Both the position numbers and the translations under genes were made by a program. Below, piece by piece: positions 62,707 through 64,000 of a DNA stretch of 64,000 nucleotides. The stretch is from Stercorarius parasiticus (taxonomy: Eukaryota > Chordata > Aves > Charadriiformes > Stercorariidae). The notes beneath the pieces were generated by a model. The model saw only the letters and a list, made by a program, of their open reading frames with translations, was not told the origin of the DNA and ran no database searches. Where the stretch lies: assembly GCA_013396915.1 (NCBI GenBank), contig VWZL01000023.1:28192-92191 (forward strand). The letters are read 5' to 3'. Position 1 is the first letter of the stretch; every line of letters starts with the position of its first letter.

Positions 62707-63369
62707 CTGGAAAGGTAAGAGCAGATTCTTTAGGAGTGGCTCAGTTCTGTTGTCTGGATCCAGACCTAAGCACCCCGCTCCTCTCCCCCCCAGTTTCCTG
62801 GGGCACCTTTTCCCTTTTGCCTGACTCCGGTCCGGGCCAGGATGGACCCGCTCTTGGGGGCTTTCTCCTGGCCCCAGACCCCTTTTATAGCTTTGCTAGA
62901 CTTGTGCTCTGAAACCTCTATATCCAGACTTTTTAATCCAGCCCGCTTTATCTCACGATTCTTCTTGTGCTGTGCTTTGAATTTATTTCTGTCTATCTGC
63001 AGAGGAATGTCTTTCTGTGCTCTTCTACCTCTGCTGGTTGGAGTGGACGGTTTCCCATCCTCAGAATCCATAATTAATATGGATGCCTCCCGCATACACG
63101 CTCTTGAAGCTTTTCTTTTTAAATGGCACTGTTTAAATCTGGGCGCTGGGTTGGCTTTGTTCACCGCCTAGCACGTCGGACTAGGTTTTGGTGACTGCCC
63201 TTGGTTTGCTGCGTTGCCTGGGCTGTTTCGCCTGAGACTGAATATTGTCTGCTGGGCTGCGGGCAGCCTCCTTGCCTTTGCGCGTAGTCTCCTGGCCACA
63301 GAAAAGCTGGATTCCTCCAACCGTAATGCAGTGTGTTTTATTCACGTGCGAGCGCTGCGCTTTCCTTAC
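62707..63369 (-). other. CALML4: CALML4 intron containing an unexplained open frame
   Basis: A 663-bp intron (- strand donor GTAAGG, acceptor TTACCTTTCCAG). On the - strand 62766-63164 is open for 132 codons with a lysine-rich, protein-like composition and no similarity I can name. It ends at a TAG beside a 14-bp perfect palindrome, GTCTGGATCCAGAC, at 62752-62765. Confidence 0.8.
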
Positions 63370-63510
63370 CGATCTTGTGCAAGTGCAGGTGTCTCTGCAC
63401 CTCGCCGGGCGTCGGGCTGGCTCCCAGGCACCGCATCACTGCCATCAGGTCGGAGGCTTTTATCTTGCCTTTTTGTTTCTTGTCGTACAGAGAAAAACAT
63501 TCCTTGAACT
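63370..63510 (-). CDS. CALML4: CALML4 exon 2 (EF-hand 1)
   Basis: A 141-bp exon on the - strand. It follows the acceptor GGTTTTTAATTAG and ends with donor GTAAGG. It encodes (E)FKECFSLYDKKQKGKIKAS, then DLMAVMRCLGASPTPGEVQR, then HLHLHKI plus one base, matching human CALML4 residues 12-58 in register. EF-hand loop 1 is DKKQKGKIKASD, basic where calmodulin is acidic, consistent with a calcium-independent calmodulin-like light chain. The first coding exon (about 12 residues, MAKFLSQDQIN-like) is not found in 63511-64000 and probably lies beyond the right edge. Confidence 0.94.
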
Positions 63511-64000
63511 CTAATTAAAAACCAAAACTCTCTGTTACGCCATGTAAGATTACATTGATCTACCGGTGACGTTTCTTCTCCCGTTGCCCGGCCGGGCGGC
63601 GTTGGTAGGGTTCCAGCGGGGATATTGTGTCTGGTTCAGGGTGTCTCGTTTCAAGGAAGATGATGGACAGTGGGGGAGGGCCCCGGGTAGAGTGCCGAGG
63701 GCAATTAAAATCCAGGCTTGTGAATAGCTGAGCTAATTGGGGTCCTTCAGCCTAATGAAGCAAGCCTGAAAGTGGAGTCAGGCTTCCAAATATGTAGAAT
63801 GCTGTTAAAAAGTATTTTTTCTCTGCCTTCACGGTGGGAAGGAGAGGCTGCTAAAGGCACGAGCCTTAAGGAGTGGTGGAGGATGCTGGTTTGGTCCCTG
63901 CCGTGGTCTCTGCAGGGTCTGGCCCTTGGCCTGCCACCGGCTGGACTTTAATAAAAGACAAAAGAACCGAAAACGTGGGCCTGCCCTGCCGCCATCCCAC
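63511..64000 (-). other. CALML4: CALML4 intron 1, 3' part (to window edge)
   Basis: No recognisable first coding exon or CpG-island promoter is visible on the - strand. The segment is moderately GC-rich with no recognised repeat. Confidence 0.6.

Noticed and set aside
63511..64000. Search for the first coding exon of CALML4
   Set aside because: No MAKFLSQDQIN-like coding stretch with a donor was found on the - strand; it is most likely beyond the window.

Overview
The window looks like draft-assembled bird genomic DNA. The evidence is vertebrate split genes with GT-AG introns, antisense and 3'-truncated CR1 LINE remnants that include the avian-type TTCTATGATTCT 3' end, compact introns, and a few N positions. 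It holds two protein-coding genes in a tail-to-tail (convergent) arrangement: PIAS1 on the + strand and CALML4 on the - strand. From memory, the human orthologs lie in the same order and orientation on 15q23. The species cannot be fixed from the sequence alone.

Layout: 1-18774 is the distal part of the first PIAS1 intron; exon 1, expected to encode about eight residues, is not visible. PIAS1 exons 2-14 follow between 18775 and 52421. Every junction has GT/AG and consistent phase. The visible coding exons sum to 643 residues, so with eight from exon 1 the protein is 651, the length I recall for human PIAS1. A long 3' UTR follows, with several AATAAA hexamers. The last, at 56258, is followed by a GU-rich stretch and a G-rich block, so the gene probably ends near 56280. 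About 2.5 kb of intergenic DNA follows. CALML4 runs leftwards from beyond the right edge: its last three coding exons are at 63370-63510, 62518-62706 and 59060-59157, with a probable poly(A) signal at 58858-58863. Its short first coding exon is not seen.

PIAS1 is a nuclear SUMO E3 ligase that modulates STAT1, NF-kB and other transcription factors. CALML4 is a calmodulin-like light chain linked to myosin-7b in the brush-border intermicrovillar adhesion complex. No operon-like or functional link between them is implied; they are neighbours by conserved synteny.

The rest is intron and spacer DNA. It contains CR1/L3-like LINE fossils, microsatellites (one is a 64-bp perfect purine-pyrimidine alternation just before PIAS1 exon 6), homopolymers, GC-rich patches and one 35-N gap. 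I found no RNA gene, CRISPR array or convincing new biological system. The observations most worth a second look are a Gly-to-Ser difference at the edge of the PIAS1 SP-RING, the Z-DNA-prone tract, an unexplained 132-codon reading frame inside a CALML4 intron, and the G-rich block after the distal PIAS1 poly(A) signal.
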